Shown here piece by piece: positions 26,117 through 34,452 of a stretch of DNA of 64,000 nt. The notes under the pieces are model-generated. The model ran no database searches. It was not told the DNA's origin and saw only the letters and a program-made list of their open reading frames with translations. Made by a program: the position numbers and the translations under genes. Every line of letters starts with the position of its first letter. Position 1 is the first letter of the stretch. The stretch comes from Arthrobacter sp. Bi83 (GTDB taxonomy: Bacteria; Actinomycetota; Actinomycetes; Actinomycetales; Micrococcaceae), in NCBI RefSeq assembly GCF_918698095.1, contig NZ_CAKKLY010000016.1, positions 1-64,000 on the forward strand, written 5' to 3'.

Positions 26117-26928
26117 TGACCGAAACGACGCGATGTGTTCGCCTGGCTGTTGTCCAGCACGTTATGCCTGTCGGCGACCCCGAGTACAGCCGCCGGCATC
26201 TCGCCGATGTGGTCAAAGAGCATGGCGACGCCGACCTCATCGTCTTTCCCGAAATGTTCATCCCCGGATACGACCTTGCCGTGGTCACTGCCCGAAGCGC
26301 CGACCTGGCTGAGCATGCCAGGACCGGGCCCACCGCGAGGCTCGTTCGGGACCTGTCGCAACGGCACAATGCGACCATCGTGGTCGGGTTTCTCGAACGC
26401 GCCGAGGACGGCAAGCTGTGCAACTCCTTGCTCATCGCCGCCCCCGACGGGGACCTCGCGACTTACCGTAAGTCCCACCTGTTCCCTGCCGAGCTGCCCG
26501 TATTTGAAGCCGGGCACCAGCTTCCGGTCATTGCAACTCCTGCCGGCGTCCTGGGACCGCAAATCTGCTTCGAGCACGCGTTTCCCGCCATCGCGACCAC
26601 GCAGGCACTCGGGGGCGCCGAAATCCTTGTCATCCCCTCGGCGGTCGGAGCCGACCATGAGCACCTGATCGAGGTACGCACGCGCGCCCGCGCCCAGGAC
26701 AACCAAATCTTCGCGATCGCAGCCAACTCCAACTCGCCGGGCTTCTGCGGACACTCCATGGTCGTCGATCCCCGGGGGCGCGTTCTCGCCGCGGCCGCAC
26801 TCGACGACGTGGTCCTCCGCGCTACCCTCGACCTGTCGGAAATCCCTGCAGAACGGGGCCGTGAACCCTCGCTCTGGATGGGACGCCCGAACCTCTACCT
26901 CTTCGGCCACAGGGAGGACGAAGCATGA
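26113..26928 (+). CDS. Carbon-nitrogen hydrolase (nitrilase superfamily), cassette B
   Basis: A 271-residue paralogue of the protein at 44-859 with the same E47, K120 and C152 triad. Differences concentrate at the first ~40 residues and scattered surface positions. Overlaps of 4 bases with the permease before and the glycosidase after show a tight operon. As here the gene is directly coupled to an importer, its substrate is probably the imported compound or the product of the glycosidase: an amide, carbamoyl or N-acyl group on a sugar. Confidence 0.92.
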   Translation: MMTETTRCVRLAVVQHVMPVGDPEYSRRHLADVVKEHGDADLIVFPEMFIPGYDLAVVTARSADLAEHARTGPTARLVRDLSQRHNATIVVGFLERAEDGKLCNSLLIAAPDGDLATYRKSHLFPAELPVFEAGHQLPVIATPAGVLGPQICFEHAFPAIATTQALGGAEILVIPSAVGADHEHLIEVRTRARAQDNQIFAIAANSNSPGFCGHSMVVDPRGRVLAAAALDDVVLRATLDLSEIPAERGREPSLWMGRPNLYLFGHREDEA

Positions 26929-28703
26929 GCAAACGCAAGCCCCGAGACGTCGGCAACGGCCTGCTCGCCGCCTCGTTCACAGAGACCGCAATCCTTGCTG
27001 TCACCCGACCACACCCACTGCTCGGCATGGTCGAAATGACCGGGGCCCGGGAATTCTCGGAGGACCAGGACCGGGGAGTCGAAGCCCGGGTCCGGGCATA
27101 CCGAGCCCACCTCGCGAGTGACGCCTCGGCTGCACTGCAGCTGCTCTCGAACAATCCCGTTACGCTCGAGGCAGACGTAACCACGCGCGGCTCAGGCCTG
27201 GCCTGGACCACTCGGTCCACCGGACCATTATCCATACGGTTCCGCGGCCGCCTGCAACGCCCACCCTACGCCGAAATCACCGACATCAAACCTCCGCAGC
27301 CGATCCCGCAGGACACTGTCATCGACGTCCACGGGCCTGTGCTGACCCTCCGGTCCGCCGCCCTCACCGCGGGCGCGACCATCACCGCCTCGTCACCAGC
27401 CGGTCAAGTGGGCTGGGTGCAGGTTGGAGGGGACTTCGAATGCCACGCCCCGGGCAGGACCTCCTCCGAGTTGTCATTGACCGTGGACCTCCAGGTCGAC
27501 GGCGGTCTTCGCTTCCCCAGGGGAGGGACGCACGTCGTCGCTGCCACAGTCGGTGATCTTTGTGACCGAGCCATTCACGCTGCACGCGCCTACGCTCTTG
27601 GCTGCTGCGCGCTCGATGTCACCGAAGACCAAACCTGCGTCGTCACGGACCACCGCCTCCTGCCACTGTCCTGGACGCGCGACGCCTACTTCATCGTCCT
27701 GCCTCTCCTGCTCCATGGCGAAACCGGATCGGTTGAGGAAGACGTCGTACGCCGCCACCTGAACTGGCTCTTCGGGCCCGCCCGCTCCGAAGGGCCCTGG
27801 ATGCGCAGCCACCTAACGGGCGGCCAGGTCAAAGACCCGGGGCTCCAGGCGGACCAGCAGCTGTATCCAGTCCTCGAGCTCGTCGACTTCCGGCGACGGT
27901 TCGGGCACTGGCCTTCAACGGACCTTCCCCATTGGCAGCGCGGCATCGAAGCTGCCTTTAGGGATCTCGTCATCTCCCCGGAAACAGACCTGCTCGTCAG
28001 CCAGGAAAACCCAGCCGACGATCCCGCCGAGTACCCGCACAACTTCTCAACCCAGATCCTGTTCTCCGAAGTGCTCAGCCGGCTCGGCCAGGTTGCAGAC
28101 GAACTTGGGCTCGACGGCGCTGAGGTACGTCGAAGAGCCCACAGGGTACGCGAACAGACCAAAGCCCTGTTTCAAGTCGATAGCCCCTCCGGGCGCCCAG
28201 CCTACGCCTACGAGGTGGACGCCAGCGACGGGTACCGCCTGTACGCCGACGCCAATGACCTACCAACTGCCCTCGCGGCAGCGTGGGGTTTCTGCTCGCC
28301 GGAGGACCCGGCGTGGCGCACCACCATGGAAGCGGCCTTCGACAGCGCAGGACCCTATGCCTTGAGGGGTCCGTTCGGTGGACTCGGGTCCGTGCACACA
28401 GAAGGTGTGTGGGGGCTGGGTCTCATCCAGGAGCTCATCTTCGCGCGGGCCGTTGGCGACGATGAACGCCAGGCGCGCGTCCTTGGCACTCTAGAGGAGT
28501 TGATGTCCGAGGAGGGCATGCTGCCCGAAACTGCTGACCCCTTAACGGGCGAGTGGTTGTCCCGGCACTGGTTCGGATGGCCCGGCGCCGCGCTTGCATG
28601 CGTTCTGAGCTCCAACGATCTCCGCCCACAGCCGAACGGACCCAATCACTACGAAGAGATCGTCCCGCCACGGCTAACTCCTCAAGGAAGGAGCAGCGAA
28701 TGA
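26925..28703 (+). CDS. Six-hairpin glycoside hydrolase, GH125-like, cassette B
   Basis: A 592-residue paralogue of 856-2571 with the same domain plan and motifs: WTRDAY, HNFSTQ, ADANDLP, GSVHTEGVW, MLPETAD with the candidate catalytic Glu, and RHWFGWPGA. It has ~20 more C-terminal residues (ending QGRSSE) than the cassette A copy, and its stop overlaps the kinase ATG. No signal peptide is present, so it is intracellular. GH125 enzymes are exo-alpha-1,6-mannosidases; the relation here is from motif order, so the sugar released is uncertain. Confidence 0.75.
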   Translation: MSKRKPRDVGNGLLAASFTETAILAVTRPHPLLGMVEMTGAREFSEDQDRGVEARVRAYRAHLASDASAALQLLSNNPVTLEADVTTRGSGLAWTTRSTGPLSIRFRGRLQRPPYAEITDIKPPQPIPQDTVIDVHGPVLTLRSAALTAGATITASSPAGQVGWVQVGGDFECHAPGRTSSELSLTVDLQVDGGLRFPRGGTHVVAATVGDLCDRAIHAARAYALGCCALDVTEDQTCVVTDHRLLPLSWTRDAYFIVLPLLLHGETGSVEEDVVRRHLNWLFGPARSEGPWMRSHLTGGQVKDPGLQADQQLYPVLELVDFRRRFGHWPSTDLPHWQRGIEAAFRDLVISPETDLLVSQENPADDPAEYPHNFSTQILFSEVLSRLGQVADELGLDGAEVRRRAHRVREQTKALFQVDSPSGRPAYAYEVDASDGYRLYADANDLPTALAAAWGFCSPEDPAWRTTMEAAFDSAGPYALRGPFGGLGSVHTEGVWGLGLIQELIFARAVGDDERQARVLGTLEELMSEEGMLPETADPLTGEWLSRHWFGWPGAALACVLSSNDLRPQPNGPNHYEEIVPPRLTPQGRSSE

Positions 28704-29659
28704 GGGCATCGTCAGCCATGACCGGTGTCCGTACGGTGATCGGTCTGGACATCGGCGGCTCCAAAACCCACGGCATTAAGCTGGTGGATGGGTCGGTCGT
28801 AGAAGACCGGATCGCAGGGAGCGCCAACACTCAGAACGTCAGCACAACCACGGCTTCCCGGAACCTCGCCGGCCTTCTCAAGGCCCTCGGAGCGGATGAA
28901 GCGGACGAGGTGTACGTCGGATCCGGTGGTGTGGACACCGACGCCGACAAGGCGGCACTGCGCAGCCTTATTACCCCCCATATTCCAGGTGTCGCGGTGA
29001 CCATAGTTCATGACACCCGACTGATTCTTGCCGCCGCGGGCGCCCGGACAGGTATCGCCGTCATCGCTGGCACGGGCTCCGCCGTCTGGGGCATCGCCCC
29101 CGACGGTACAGAGGCAAGAGTCGGAGGCTGGGGCTATCTCCTCGGCGACGAAGGAAGTGGCTACTGGCTCGCTCGTGAATCAGTACGCCATGCACTTCAC
29201 CGAGCCAACCTCGGGCTGCCCACCGATGACCTCAGCACGGCGCTGCTGGAAGAGTGCGGTCTCAACTCCCCCGAGGAACTGATCCGGCTCTTCCACGGCG
29301 GCGCCGACCGGACCTACTGGGCAAATAAGTCACGACTTGTTTTCGCCTGCGCCCAAATGGGCCACCCAGAGAGCCTCATCCTCATTCAGCAGGCAGGCAA
29401 AAGCCTCGCCGAGCAGGCGCTCCAAGTCGCCACTCGGCTCGGGATACCCGGTCCCGTGGTCCTTGGAGGAGGTCTCGGCGTCAATCAGGTCGCGCTCCAG
29501 GAATCATTCACCACCCACTTGGCCGCGCACGGACTAACGGAGGTTCACGTTCTCACGACCGAGCCGGTGTTCGGTGTCCCCTTCCTGGCTGGGAAAACAT
29601 CAGCCAGCACTCCTGAAGTGGACTACATGATGATGCCCTCCACTCGAGCCCACCATTAG
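28700..29659 (+). CDS. BadF/BcrA-type sugar kinase (N-acetylglucosamine kinase-like), cassette B
   Basis: A 319-residue paralogue of 2838-3779. GLDIGGSKTHG, VHDTR, AGTGSAVWG, GWGYLLGDEGSG and VVLGGGLG are all retained. The ATG at 28700 overlaps the glycosidase stop by 4 bases. It should phosphorylate the hexose or amino sugar freed by the preceding enzymes, trapping it for glycolysis. A frame extending back to 28553 overlaps the glycosidase and is rejected. Confidence 0.88.
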   Translation: MRASSAMTGVRTVIGLDIGGSKTHGIKLVDGSVVEDRIAGSANTQNVSTTTASRNLAGLLKALGADEADEVYVGSGGVDTDADKAALRSLITPHIPGVAVTIVHDTRLILAAAGARTGIAVIAGTGSAVWGIAPDGTEARVGGWGYLLGDEGSGYWLARESVRHALHRANLGLPTDDLSTALLEECGLNSPEELIRLFHGGADRTYWANKSRLVFACAQMGHPESLILIQQAGKSLAEQALQVATRLGIPGPVVLGGGLGVNQVALQESFTTHLAAHGLTEVHVLTTEPVFGVPFLAGKTSASTPEVDYMMMPSTRAHH

Positions 29660-29678
29660 TACGGAGTACAAGCCCAAA

Positions 29679-29912
29679 ATGAGCGCCACACAGTTCACGG
29701 TGAAAGACAACCCAAGCAAACTTTACTCAACCGAAGAAGTGACGGTCTCCTTTTGCAAGGACCCCAAAGTCGGACGAATTTGGGTCATGTCACGCTCAGA
29801 ATTAGCCGACCTGCAGGCCGCGATTGAAGCGTACCTAGCAACAAAGCGCGGGCGGCACGACGGCAGGCCCGCAAAGGTCCGCCACGCACAAATCAACACG
29901 CGTGGGCGGTGA
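29679..29912 (+). CDS. Small hypothetical protein
   Basis: A 77-residue protein 19 bases after the kinase. The first ~60 residues look like a small alpha/beta unit (EVTVSFCKDP, RIWVMSRSELADLQAAIEAYL) followed by a basic tail rich in Lys and Arg. I do not recognise the family. A poor ribosome site makes expression uncertain. It could be a small regulatory or DNA-binding protein of the operon. Confidence 0.5.
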   Translation: MSATQFTVKDNPSKLYSTEEVTVSFCKDPKVGRIWVMSRSELADLQAAIEAYLATKRGRHDGRPAKVRHAQINTRGR

Positions 29913-29990
29913 GGGTGCGTGCCCCCGGAATCCGTACGGACCGCCCGCTGCGGTTAATAATCGATGTCGGTGACCAATAGAGGTAGGTAT

Positions 29991-30473
29991 ATGAGACGCG
30001 CAAAAATTGTGGCTACGTTCGGCCCGGCAGTTGCCAGCTACGAAAACATCCTCGCGGTGCTGGAGGCCGGCAGTGACGTCGCCCGCATGAACATGAGCCA
30101 CGGCGACTACACCGTGCCCGACGTTGCCGAACCTGACTCGACACTCCAGCACCAACCCGCGCGGGCCATCGCACAGGCAGCCGCCCAAACAGGGCTGACA
30201 GCAGCCGACTTCGATCTGATCGAAATCTATGAAGCCTTCGCCCGTGTCGCACTCGACAGCGCCGCCGCCCCTAACATCCCTGCAGAGAAAATCAACGCCA
30301 ACGGGGGTGCGATCGCTCTCGGACAACCCATCGGCGCGTCCGGAGCCCGCCTGGTCCTGCATACCGGTTTGGAACTGGGCCGCCGCGGGACAGGACGCGG
30401 AGTCGATGCGCTGTGTGGCGGAGGCGGACAAGGCGATGCCATGGTCCTGTACGGACCGGACCAGACCGCATGA
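29991..30473 (+). CDS. Chimeric ORF: pyruvate kinase N-terminus joined to thiolase C-terminus
   Basis: A 160-residue frame with AGGTAGGT upstream. Residues 1-44 ([23 protein letters not shown]) are the start of actinobacterial pyruvate kinase. From about residue 50 ([14 protein letters not shown] onward) it is the C-terminal third of an acetyl-CoA acetyltransferase. The thiolase part has YEAFA where active enzymes have NEAFA, and GQPIGASGA where they have GHPIGASGA, so the catalytic His is lost; the CGGGGQG Cys is kept. It cannot be either enzyme. Its stop overlaps the glycerate kinase ATG, so it may survive as a translational leader. It could equally be a pseudogene fusion. Confidence 0.7.
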   Translation: MRRAKIVATFGPAVASYENILAVLEAGSDVARMNMSHGDYTVPDVAEPDSTLQHQPARAIAQAAAQTGLTAADFDLIEIYEAFARVALDSAAAPNIPAEKINANGGAIALGQPIGASGARLVLHTGLELGRRGTGRGVDALCGGGGQGDAMVLYGPDQTA

Positions 30474-31432
30474 TTCTCGTTGCGCCCGACAGCTTCAAAG
30501 GCACCTACACTGCAGCCGAAGTCGCAGCCCACATCGCCAACGGGATAAGGTCGGTCGGCGGAACAGCTCTGGAGATGCCCGTCGCCGACGGCGGCGAGGG
30601 GACTTTCGATGTCATCTTCCAAGGACTACAGGCCCAACCCCTCACCGTCAGCACCGTCGGTCCTTGGGGTGACGAAGCTAAAGCGGTCATCGGTCTTACA
30701 CAAAACGGGACAGCCATTGTTGAACTGGCCTCGGCCAGTGGCCTGACCATGCCCACTGAGCAGACACGGGACCCCTTGACCGCCAACACATACGGCACAG
30801 GACTTTTGATCGCTGAAGCAGTCCGGCAGGGAGCCCAAAGGATTCTCGTCGCCGCCGGCGGGTCAGCAACCACAGATGGCGGTGCCGGAGCCATCACCGC
30901 CATCGAAGAGGCCGGCGGACTGCGCGGAGCCCAACTCGTCGTCCTGTCCGACGTCACCACCAAATTCTCCGACGCGGCTCGGGTCTTCGGTCCGCAGAAA
31001 GGAGCCGACCCGGCCACCGTCGACATCCTGACACAGCGACTAGAGCGACTCGCCGAAACCCTTAAACGCGACCCCAGAAAAGTCGACAGGGCCGGGGCGG
31101 CCGGCGGTTTCGCGGGCGGCGTGTGGGCACAGTACGAAGCGTCACTAGTCTCCGGCGCGGACTACATCCTCGACCTACTGCAGGCCGATGCGCACATCGC
31201 CGCCAGTGAAGCAGTCATCGTCGGCGAAGGCCGACTCGACTCCCAAACAGGCCAAGGCAAAATTATTTCCGGGATACTAGCCCGCAGCCGCGGCATACCC
31301 GTCTACGCAGTAGTCGGGTCAACACACGAAGACCTCGGGAGCTACGCCAGCAACTTCGCCGACATCATCACCGCCAGCGACGGACCCGGGATGATTGCCG
31401 CAGGCGCCCACATCGCAGCCAAAAGACGGTAA
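30470..31432 (+). CDS. Glycerate kinase (first copy)
   Basis: A 320-residue kinase of the GlxK/GarK type (glycerate 2-kinase family). It starts at ATG 30470 overlapping the chimera's stop. [16 protein letters not shown] at the N-terminus, [11 protein letters not shown] near residue 42, [14 protein letters not shown] near 130, FGPQKGADP near 185, GAAGGFAGG and [10 protein letters not shown] are family signatures. It makes a phosphoglycerate from glycerate. It is shorter than the 419-residue copy at 57422. Its place in the cassette B operon suggests a glycerate-yielding step in that pathway. Confidence 0.92.
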   Translation: MILVAPDSFKGTYTAAEVAAHIANGIRSVGGTALEMPVADGGEGTFDVIFQGLQAQPLTVSTVGPWGDEAKAVIGLTQNGTAIVELASASGLTMPTEQTRDPLTANTYGTGLLIAEAVRQGAQRILVAAGGSATTDGGAGAITAIEEAGGLRGAQLVVLSDVTTKFSDAARVFGPQKGADPATVDILTQRLERLAETLKRDPRKVDRAGAAGGFAGGVWAQYEASLVSGADYILDLLQADAHIAASEAVIVGEGRLDSQTGQGKIISGILARSRGIPVYAVVGSTHEDLGSYASNFADIITASDGPGMIAAGAHIAAKRR

Positions 31433-31454
31433 CGCGGCAGGTTTGCGGTTTGGT

Positions 31455-31508
31455 TACACCCCAACCTGACGTCAGGTAAGAGGCCGATGGGCGTCAGCAT
31501 AGGGTGTG
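31455..31508. repeat. Motif TACACCCCAACCTGACG with inverted partner
   Basis: TACACCCCAACCTGACG at 31455-31471 contains half of a perfect 14-bp palindrome, ACCTGACGTCAGGT (31464-31477). An imperfect inverted copy CGTCAGCATAGGGTGTG lies at 31492-31508. The left word recurs at 21022-21038 (16/17) and partly at 4699-4712. It may terminate the glycerate kinase transcript or mark an element end. Confidence 0.5.
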
Positions 31509-31574
31509 ATTCCCCTTTTCCGACACGGCTCAAGAGGCTCTTAGAGCTCAACCTGACAATACTGATCCCCCAGC

Positions 31575-32044
31575 CGTCCCCAAACCTCCGCCACCGGAGC
31601 CGCGAACTGCGCCGCATACAGCGCCGAGTACGCCTCGCCGGCAACCAACAAGGAAGCATGCGTGCTCGTCGCCTCATTTAGGATCAGCACCGATGGCCCG
31701 GCCAGGAACGCGCACGCAATCGTGACCAGCTGCTTCTCGCCGGCGGACACATTGGTGCCCTCGTCCTCGGGCACGGTGTCGTAGCCCTTCGGCAACGAGT
31801 GCACGAACCGCGCGGCCTCCAGAATCTCGGCTTCGGAAGCATCAGGTCGCCCGTACGCGATGTTGTCCCGGATCGATCCGCGAACACCTACGTATCTGCA
31901 GCTCCATGCCCATCCGCGAGCGCAGCTCGCGGATGGGCATGGAGGTGACGTCCCCGCCGTCGAGCATTATCCGGCGCGCATCAATCTCGAAGAACCGCAT
32001 CATCAGGCTCACCAGAGTCGTCTTCCCGATCCCCGTGGGAGCCT
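31575..32044 (-). pseudogene. Truncated 3' copy (copy C) of the ABC exporter gene
   Basis: This minus-strand stretch matches the 3' half of the gene at 35665-37701. It runs from an altered Walker A ([11 protein letters not shown] instead of GPTGAGKTTLV) to the C-terminal PVAEV. Relative to the intact gene it has an internal deletion of ~165 bases and a lost stop codon. One segment has been rewritten into a perfect inverted repeat. No membrane domain or start is present, so it is non-functional. Confidence 0.82.
31902..31944. repeat. Perfect 19-bp inverted repeat inside ABC copy C
   Basis: CTCCATGCCCATCCGCGAG (31902-31920), loop CGCAG, CTCGCGGATGGGCATGGAG (31926-31944). In the intact gene the left arm is nearly the same but the right part reads CTCGTTGCGCGTCATCAGG, so the right arm appears to have been copied from the left. 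Confidence 0.85.
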
Positions 32045-32091
32045 ATTCCACGCGAGCATCTGCTGTGCGCAGGGGCGGTGAGCGAGGTGCT

Positions 32092-32871
32092 CTACAGCGC
32101 CGACCAGCCGCCGTCGGACGCCAGGATGGCGCCGTTGACATTGGTGCCGTCGTCGCTGAGTAGGAAGGTGATGGACGCGGCGAGCTGCGCCGCGGTGGCG
32201 GGCGTGGGGACGGTGGCCTTCATCAGCGGGACGAGGCGTTCGGCCGCGAGCTGAGATCGCCAGTTGGCCACGATGTTGGTGATGGTGGGTCCGGGGGCCA
32301 CGGCGTTGAAGCGCAGGCCCTTCGGCCCGTACATCACGGCCGAGTTCTTGGTCAGGCCGACGACGGCGTGCTTGGACGCGGTGTAGGCGGCGCCGGCGGC
32401 GGAACCGCGCAGGCCTGCCTCGGAGGCGACGTTGACCACGGAGCCGGTGCCGGCGTCGAGCATCATCGGCACCACGGCGCGGGTGAGGCGCATGAGGGCG
32501 GTGACGTTGATCCGGAAGACGCGGTCCCAGAGGTCGTCGTCCACCTCGTGGATGGGGGCGAAGTTGTCCATGATGCCGGCGACGTTCGCCAGCGCATCGA
32601 CCCGTCCGCCGGCGGCAGCGACGACGGCGGCCACGGTCTCCTCGGTGGAGATGTCGCCGGCCACGGGGACCAGGTCCAGTCCGGCGTTCTCGGCTACCAG
32701 GTCATCCAGGCGTTCCTTGCTGATGTCGGCGGCGATGACGCGGCCGCCTTCCTTGGCGACGCGCAGGGCGGTGGCCTGGCCGATGCCGGAGACCGCCCCG
32801 GTGACGATGACGGTCTTGCCGGCGAAGCGGCCGCCGGTGGCAGCTTCCTGCCATGAAGCTTCGTTGCCCAT
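32092..32871 (-). CDS. SDR-family oxidoreductase
   Basis: A 259-residue classical short-chain dehydrogenase. The cofactor motif VTGAVSGIG lies near residue 24, IAADISKE (acidic residue at the end of strand 2, suggesting NAD), NVAGIMD, the catalytic Ser in NVASEAGLRG, Tyr-Lys in YTASKHAVVG and APGPTITNI. ATG 32871 has GGAAGGA 5 bases upstream, whereas the upstream GTG at 32910 lies inside the operator, so the ATG is preferred. It is divergent from the TetR gene and separated by a perfect palindrome. Confidence 0.9.
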   Translation of the reverse strand: MGNEASWQEAATGGRFAGKTVIVTGAVSGIGQATALRVAKEGGRVIAADISKERLDDLVAENAGLDLVPVAGDISTEETVAAVVAAAGGRVDALANVAGIMDNFAPIHEVDDDLWDRVFRINVTALMRLTRAVVPMMLDAGTGSVVNVASEAGLRGSAAGAAYTASKHAVVGLTKNSAVMYGPKGLRFNAVAPGPTITNIVANWRSQLAAERLVPLMKATVPTPATAAQLAASITFLLSDDGTNVNGAILASDGGWSAL

Positions 32872-32909
32872 GATGTCCTTCCAGACGTTGCTGATCGTGG
32901 TGCGGTCCA

Positions 32910-32934
32910 CATTATGACACTCCGTGTCATAATG
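32910..32934. promoter_or_regulatory. Perfect TetR operator between SDR and TetR genes
   Basis: CATTATGACAC, TCC, GTGTCATAATG: 11-bp arms with no mismatch around a 3-base centre, in the middle of the divergent promoter. CATTAT and CATAAT words at the arm ends can also serve as -10 elements, so a bound repressor would block both genes. Confidence 0.8.
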
Positions 32935-32939
32935 TAAGG

Positions 32940-33608
32940 GTGAATACTGGTGGGATGCCTTCGGATGCTTTGAAGACCGCCGTTCCGCGCGCCACCGGGC
33001 GCCCGGTGACGATTGATCCCGACGCCGTGGCCGCCATCGCGCTGCGACTCTTCGCCGAGCGCGGGTACGAGCAGACCTCCGTGGAGGACATCGCGCGCGA
33101 GGCGGGGATCGGGCGCAAGAGCCTGTACCGCTACTTCTCCAGCAAGGCCGAACTCATCTGGGGCGGAATGGACCCGGTGATCGAGGCATCTGGGCGGGTT
33201 TTGGATTCCTTTAGCGTTGCGGGCGCTTCCGACGGCGACATGCTGGTGGGGCTGCGAGATGCGGCTGTCGCTGGAGTTGCTGTTCTCCCTGACCTGGAGG
33301 TCACGCGCGGCCGGCTTCGCCTGATCGCTGAACACCCCGAACTGGCCAGCCGGAGTTACGAGTCGCTGGCGCCGCAGCGGGAGCGGACGCGTGCTTACCT
33401 GTTATCGGCTGGAGTCAGCGAGGATGTTGCTGGGTATCTGTGCGCCGCTTATCTCGGGGCGACGTTCGAGGCCTGGATGCAGTGGGCTGCGGGGTCGGAC
33501 GCGGATCCGGTGCCTTATTTGGTGGCGGCGGTTGGGGTGCTGCGCGTGCCGGGCTCATGGATGCCTCGGCAGTCAATCGACGCAACGGCCTCGACCAAGG
33601 CAAAGTAG
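32940..33608 (+). CDS. TetR-family transcriptional regulator
   Basis: A 222-residue regulator (GTG start; an ATG at 32955 is an alternative). [37 protein letters not shown] is summarised as residues ~25-58, followed by [16 protein letters not shown]. The YFSSK...WG pattern and effector domain resemble the acyl-CoA/mycofactocin-type TetR group (MftR-like), though no mycofactocin genes are near. The GTG lies 6 bases from the operator arm, so a nearly leaderless mRNA is likely. It probably represses itself and the divergent SDR. Confidence 0.88.
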   Translation: MNTGGMPSDALKTAVPRATGRPVTIDPDAVAAIALRLFAERGYEQTSVEDIAREAGIGRKSLYRYFSSKAELIWGGMDPVIEASGRVLDSFSVAGASDGDMLVGLRDAAVAGVAVLPDLEVTRGRLRLIAEHPELASRSYESLAPQRERTRAYLLSAGVSEDVAGYLCAAYLGATFEAWMQWAAGSDADPVPYLVAAVGVLRVPGSWMPRQSIDATASTKAK

Positions 33609-33667
33609 GGGAAGCCCATATCCGGTACTACGTAAAGCTGGGATGAGGCGCTGATGAAGGGAACTTT

Positions 33668-34267
33668 GTGAACAAGAATCGGCTGGAGGCATTCAGCGAT
33701 GGCGTACTGGCCATCATCATCACCATCATGGTGCTCGAGCTGCGTGTGCCGCACGAACCGACCTGGCAGGGGTTGGCCGCTGTGCTGCCCACCTTCCTCA
33801 GCTACCTGCTCAGTTTCGTTTACGTGGGCATCTACTGGAACAACCACCACCATATGATCCACTTGGCCGACCGGGTAAACGGCGGGATCCTCTGGGCGAA
33901 CCTGCACCTCTTGTTCTGGCTCTCGCTCTTCCCGTTCAGCACCCGTTGGATGGACGAGTCCGGGTTTTTACAGGTCCCGGTTCTTGTATATGGGATCAAC
34001 CTCCTCTGCGCGGCCATCGCCTACTTCATCCTGCAGCAGACCCTCATCCGCCATCAGGGCAGGGAGGGTGCCCTCGCCCGGGCCGTCGGCAGGGACTGGA
34101 AAGGCAAGGCGTCCCCGCTGATCTATTTGACGGGCCTTGCGCTGAGCGCAGTACAGCCGTTACTGGGAGTTGCGGTCTATACCGTGGTGGCGCTGATCTG
34201 GCTTGTTCCGGATCGTCGGGTTGAGCACTTCGTAGCCCAGGCGCACCAAGACCAACGCCGGCGCTGA
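33668..34267 (+). CDS. TMEM175-family (DUF1211) potassium channel-like membrane protein
   Basis: A 199-residue protein with about six hydrophobic segments. The family hallmark FSDGV lies at residues 9-13 in the first helix, followed by IIITIMVLEL, and HHHMIHLADR precedes the third segment. Bacterial TMEM175 proteins are tetrameric K+ leak channels with the FSDxxx motif lining the pore. The GTG start has AAGGGA upstream. It is cargo between two truncated ABC copies. Confidence 0.88.
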   Translation: MNKNRLEAFSDGVLAIIITIMVLELRVPHEPTWQGLAAVLPTFLSYLLSFVYVGIYWNNHHHMIHLADRVNGGILWANLHLLFWLSLFPFSTRWMDESGFLQVPVLVYGINLLCAAIAYFILQQTLIRHQGREGALARAVGRDWKGKASPLIYLTGLALSAVQPLLGVAVYTVVALIWLVPDRRVEHFVAQAHQDQRRR

Positions 34268-34278
34268 CCCCAGACCCT

Positions 34279-34420
34279 TAAACCTCCGCCACTGGAGCCG
34301 CGAACAGCGCCGAGTACGCCCCGCCGGCCGCCAACAACTCCGCATGCATTCTCCTGCTCCACGATCTGCCCGGCCTCCAGCACCAGGATGAGGTCGGCGT
34401 CGAGGATCGTAGACGGCTGT
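34279..34420 (-). pseudogene. Truncated 3' copy (copy B) of the ABC exporter gene
   Basis: About 140 bases match the last ~45 codons of the gene at 35665-37701, including the stop (TTA on the + strand), the GGAGG just before it and the ILVLEAGQIVEQE region, with a short deletion. It lies directly between the channel gene and the phosphotransferase gene. Nothing upstream of it encodes the rest of an exporter. Confidence 0.8.
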
Positions 34421-34452
34421 CGCTGCGGGTGGAGCCGTCATCTGCCGGGGGC

